A stretch of DNA of 64,000 nucleotides from the NCBI GenBank assembly GCA_001510575.1, contig LNGK01000008.1:102446-166445 (forward strand), written 5' to 3'. This document shows, piece after piece, positions 60,601 to 64,000 of the stretch (positions within the stretch are counted from its first letter, which is position 1; the number at the start of each line of letters is the position of its first letter). The notes beneath the pieces were generated by a model. That model was given only the letters and a program-made list of their open reading frames with translations. It did not search any database and had not been told where the DNA came from. The translations under genes were made by a program, and so were the position numbers. The DNA comes from Knoxdaviesia capensis. Its lineage: Eukaryota; Ascomycota; Sordariomycetes; Microascales; Gondwanamycetaceae.

Positions 60601-62943
60601 AAAAACACCACTGGAGGAAGAAACTATATAGATAGGAAGAGGGGTAGGTAGTTCTTCCCGCCCGCACATGCTCGTCTGCAATGCTTCGCTAGGCCCGGCC
60701 GTAGCCGCTGTTGGTGGTTCCAGATTCCTTGCACACACGGACAGCACAGGTTTGCCCGAATATCTGGATCGGGGAAGTCTGGCTCCAGGCAGACAGGATT
60801 TACCCAAAAGAAACAGGACTGAGATACTCAATCACAATCTTTCTCTCTCGCCCACTGATGTACGTGGACTGTCGGTTACACGTTGATAAGAGGCACAGCT
60901 GTATACCTCCCACGTTTGGCTCGACTTTTTGAATCAGCCACAGGACTGTAATCCAAAGAAGACGAAAACTTCCCCTCTTGCTTGTATCAGAAAAAAAAAA
61001 GTGAGGCACACAATCGGTGGCCGAATTTGGGGGAGGAGGGGGGGGCCGCACATTCAATCCCCATATTTATTTTCTTAGATTTGCCCACGTCTCGGCCTCC
61101 CATTTCCCATTTGAAAAGCAAGAACAAAATAATTATTCTTACCATAATGACTGTCCACTACCAAGACACACTCACTGCCTCAAAAAAATCACGATAATAG
61201 AACACCCAAGAGTCTCTGATGTCCAGACGCGGGAGAGAATCTGGAACCCGGATGTCGATCCATCTGGCAGATATCAGACGAATTCCATGCACCGGCGCCC
61301 ACTCCAAGCAGAAAAGGGTTCTGTAACGCATAGAGAGAGGATAGGTGCTTAGTAGATAAGTAACTCGCCGATTGATGACGGGCACAAGCACTGTTTTTCT
61401 GTGTATGAGATTGTAGGGGACAATAGAAAAGCAGCACCCTGGTCTGTCTCCTCTCCCCTCCGTAAAATATAGAGCTTCCCCCGTTATCTTCATATAAGGC
61501 GATATTGGGAACCGAGACCCAGATTGATGAGGAGAAGAGAAGAAGAGAAAAGAAAAAAAAAAAATTGTCACAGAGGTGTTTGGCTTCTCCAGAATCCCAT
61601 GCCAGACTTCATTTGAGGACCCCTACTCCAAACTTACCACTCACCACCCCTCTCTTAATCCCCCATATATATTAAAGAAGAAAAAACTCCGGACACGTAT
61701 CTTCCACGCCCTCTCCCTCCCCAGACGGCTTCTCTTCCATCCGGCTTCGTCAGTCCCTCGCACGGGAGAGGGGGCCCGGTTCTACATATATGTGCCCACG
61801 GTATATATAGGCACTTAGGTAGCCTATATATATATAGCAATATGCTTGTTATATATAGACGAACTGCACACACACTGTACACGGAAATTCATATCCACGG
61901 CACATCCGGAAACAAGCAAGAAGGACGTACACACACGGATGAACAGTAACAGTGTGAAGATTCTCACTCTTGCGCACCTCGTCTAAGCGTAAGAGATTGT
62001 GTATCCAAATACCGGTCCCAACCCTTTCCCTATATTCTCTCCCCTCTCCCCTCTCCCCAGAATAGGTGCTTGCATCTCCTAAAGGAAAGGAGAGGAACGA
62101 GACAAAAAAACCACATACCTAATTTAGCCGTGGCGACGAGCACGGCGTTACGCACCACCCCATCCGCATGTGCACGCCGAACCCGCCGTAAACAGGAGAG
62201 CCGGGGGTGGTTTTGTACCCGCTGGCTAGCATCGACGAAATGCACAGCGGCCCACGCTCTCCCCAGCACGGGAAGAAATACTGGTGGCGAGACAAGAGGG
62301 TATAGCGAGGAGATCTACAGACGCAAGGCACCGACTTATGCGCGTGCGTCAAGCTTAAGAAAAAAAAAACAAAAAAAAAAAGAAAAGAACAAAAACAGCG
62401 TCGTCGAAGGCACCAGAATAAACTCCAACGTAGAAAAGACACATGCATAAACACTCGCAAGGGTTCCGTGCCTCCGCCACCCCGCCGTTGACCTGTTACA
62501 CGCATGCACTCCCAAGCCATGCCAACAAGGAACGGAAGTTAAGGAAATATGAACGAACGAAAAAAAACCGCTTCAGTATAAATTTTTCCAAGAAGAATCA
62601 AAACGGGAAAAGGACACACAATGAGAGGCCCAGGGGGGGCAGCGCGAGACAGATGGTACACGACAGAACGGGGCTAGGCTAGAAACACAGAAACAAAAAG
62701 GAAAGAAGATGCATCGACCCAGGATTAAACATCATAGTACAGAAAGTGACAACGGCGAGAAAAGGTGGAAAAGGGAGAGAGAAAGAAATATACAGCGAGG
62801 AGATATCTACAGCGTATACGGCTAGGTTACGTACGTCGCTGGTCGATACGGGGCTTAAAAGGTGAACTGGTAGTTGTCGTTTGGGGCACGACACGCCGTG
62901 TACCGACAAGGATGCCGAACGACCGGCCCGACAACCAGGGCTC
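54668..62943. other. Intergenic: La-motif gene leader and gene-poor DNA
   Basis: The first 1.2 kb (to about 55840) is purine-rich on the plus strand, a CT-rich promoter and leader for the minus-strand La-motif gene. The rest has no frame with a recognisable domain. It contains a triple CTGGCAG repeat at 57385-57406, a 14-C run at 59139-59152, (AC)8 at 59691-59706, TACTGTA motifs at 58906 and 59833, a telomere-like pair at 60061-60072, a TA-rich stretch at about 61800-61856 and A-rich tracts near 62360-62390. No tRNA or rRNA is seen. Confidence 0.55.
60061..60072. repeat. Two-unit TTAGGG telomere-like motif
   Basis: TTAGGGTTAGGG on the plus strand in intergenic DNA. Confidence 0.7.
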
Positions 62944-63358
62944 TTAAACCGACATCCACGACCCGGCCTGGCGCGCGCCAAACGTCGTCGCCATCCGCAA
63001 ACCAGCCGCACCCATGGGGAAGTAGCTGACAAGGTACCACAGCAGCGCCGCCAGCTGGATGATGGCCGAGAAGAGCGTCAAGATCGTGCTTCCGAGCTGC
63101 AGAGTGAGGGAGACGAGTCAGCTTTGATGCATCTCCAAAGAATGTCTGCCGACAGGTCGACAGCGCAAGGAGAGTTGAGAGGAGCAAGTAGGACACGCGA
63201 AACTTACACCGATGGAAAAGTACAGCGTCAGGGCGATCGATCCGAGATACGCCGCCGTGAATGGCAGACGCGGGCCGGACACAAGGTGCATCATGTACGT
63301 CACCGGGCCCATCATGGCCGCGAACGACGCCATGAACAAGATAGACCCGAGAGTCCAT
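62944..63358 (-). CDS. SFT2: SFT2-type Golgi vesicle transport protein, last two exons (5'-partial)
   Basis: Two exons, 63358-63208 and 63096-62944, joined by a 111-nt intron (GTAAGT..CTGCAG, phase 0), encode the C-terminal 100 residues. The string is WTLGSILFMASFAAMMGPVTYMMHLVSGPRLPFTAAYLGSIALTLYFSIG followed by LGSTILTLFSAIIQLAALLWYLVSYFPMGAAGLRMATTFGARQ. This matches the Sft2/Got1 family, with about three hydrophobic helices and the WYLVSYFP end. Sft2 assists fusion of endosome-derived vesicles with the Golgi. An acceptor TTTTTCACAG at 63359 shows an upstream exon that should end in the family's RPRKF-like segment. I could not find it before the G run that closes the window, so the gene is incomplete here. 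Confidence 0.85.
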
Positions 63359-64000
63359 CTGTGAAAAAGGAGAAACAACCACGGAGGGAAGTGTTAGCCA
63401 CGGGTCTTTTCATCATGCTGTGAGAAGCAGAGCAAAGAAGGACAAGGAGAATGGGACGGTCTCTCAAGGCCCTGCGGTTCGTCTCATAAGACCAAGGATA
63501 CACCCAGACACATTAGATTTGCGCCGAATCTTCCCAAATGGCTCGCCGGTCAGATACAGTCTCGGACGAGTACTAGCCCAGGGAGGACATGGGGCCCCAA
63601 GTACCGAGACATGAGTCCAGATGCAAAGTTGCAATGATGGAGCTCTCGTGATCCGGTGATAGGTGCCCCGTTCACCCCTCCAACCAGGCACCGTCACTTC
63701 ACAGCCAGACCTTCTGCAGAGCGTCCTGCATTAGGTCCCGCTGGCAGAAGCAGGGTCGAGCTCCCAGTTCATAGCCCTTCAAAGTACACATGGTGTAGGA
63801 CTACACTTGAGTCTCATCTGGAATGACTCCTGCGAAGTTCACCGCACAAACGAGTGCGGTAGAACTCCGACAGCGAGGGATATGAAAACACAGCCCCATG
63901 TCATTCGGTTCGAACATGTCTGATATTTAGGCAACGCAGGCGGCCAAAGCCCAGATGCAGAGGAAGCTCCTTCTGGGGGGGGGGGGGGGGGGGGGGGGGG
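63359..64000. other. SFT2 intron or upstream DNA ending in a 26-G run
   Basis: Beyond the visible SFT2 exon, no exon coding the expected N-terminal half was found on the minus strand. The last 26 bases (63975-64000) are all G and reach the window edge, which may mark a contig end or an unresolved G tract. Confidence 0.5.

Overview
The window is nuclear DNA of a filamentous ascomycete (Pezizomycotina). Lineage cannot be fixed from sequence alone, but gene content and intron style fit a Sordariomycete. The evidence is as follows. Genes carry short spliceosomal introns (71-104 nt are common) with GT..AG ends. Coding sequence is strongly G/C-biased at third positions. Recognisable eukaryotic and fungal proteins are present (Prp31, Clf1, an Nrg1-like zinc-finger protein, Sft2, lumazine synthase). 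There are no operons, ribosome binding sites or other bacterial features. Short interstitial TTAGGG arrays match the telomere repeat usual in such fungi.

Layout, left to right. Positions 1-92 (-) hold the first 30 codons of a lumazine synthase (RIB4-like). Positions 1573-4021 (-) hold a six-exon MFS phosphate:H+ symporter with a 22-nt microexon. Positions 4022-12969 show no gene I can support and end in a 1.3-kb CT-rich leader. A four-exon conserved fungal protein of unknown function lies at 12970-14839 (+). A single-exon acetate kinase lies at 17367-18719 (+), its ATG directly abutting a (CA)21 tract. An Nrg1-type two-finger C2H2 protein lies at 20645-21487 (-). Positions 21488-38261 are a 16.8-kb stretch without convincing genes. 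PRP31 (38262-40225, -) and CLF1 (40778-42918, +) are divergent and share a 552-bp promoter. An Arg/Asp-rich DUF3824-like protein lies at 43583-45682 (-), and a La-motif (LARP/Slf1-like) RNA-binding protein at 51507-54667 (-). The last two exons of an SFT2-type Golgi transport protein lie at 62944-63358 (-). The window ends in an uninterrupted G run.

There is no sign of a biosynthetic cluster, transposon or dedicated new system. The only evident functional pairing is PRP31/CLF1: both encode spliceosome components and they share one bidirectional promoter. The rest are housekeeping or regulatory genes set in unusually long intergenic DNA. That DNA is rich in microsatellites, strand-asymmetric purine/pyrimidine tracts, homopolymeric G runs, two-unit telomere-like motifs and a recurrent TACTGTA-type motif. 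Gene models were built by hand by joining exons so that frame and splice signals agree. Each multi-exon model given as complete sums to a multiple of three.
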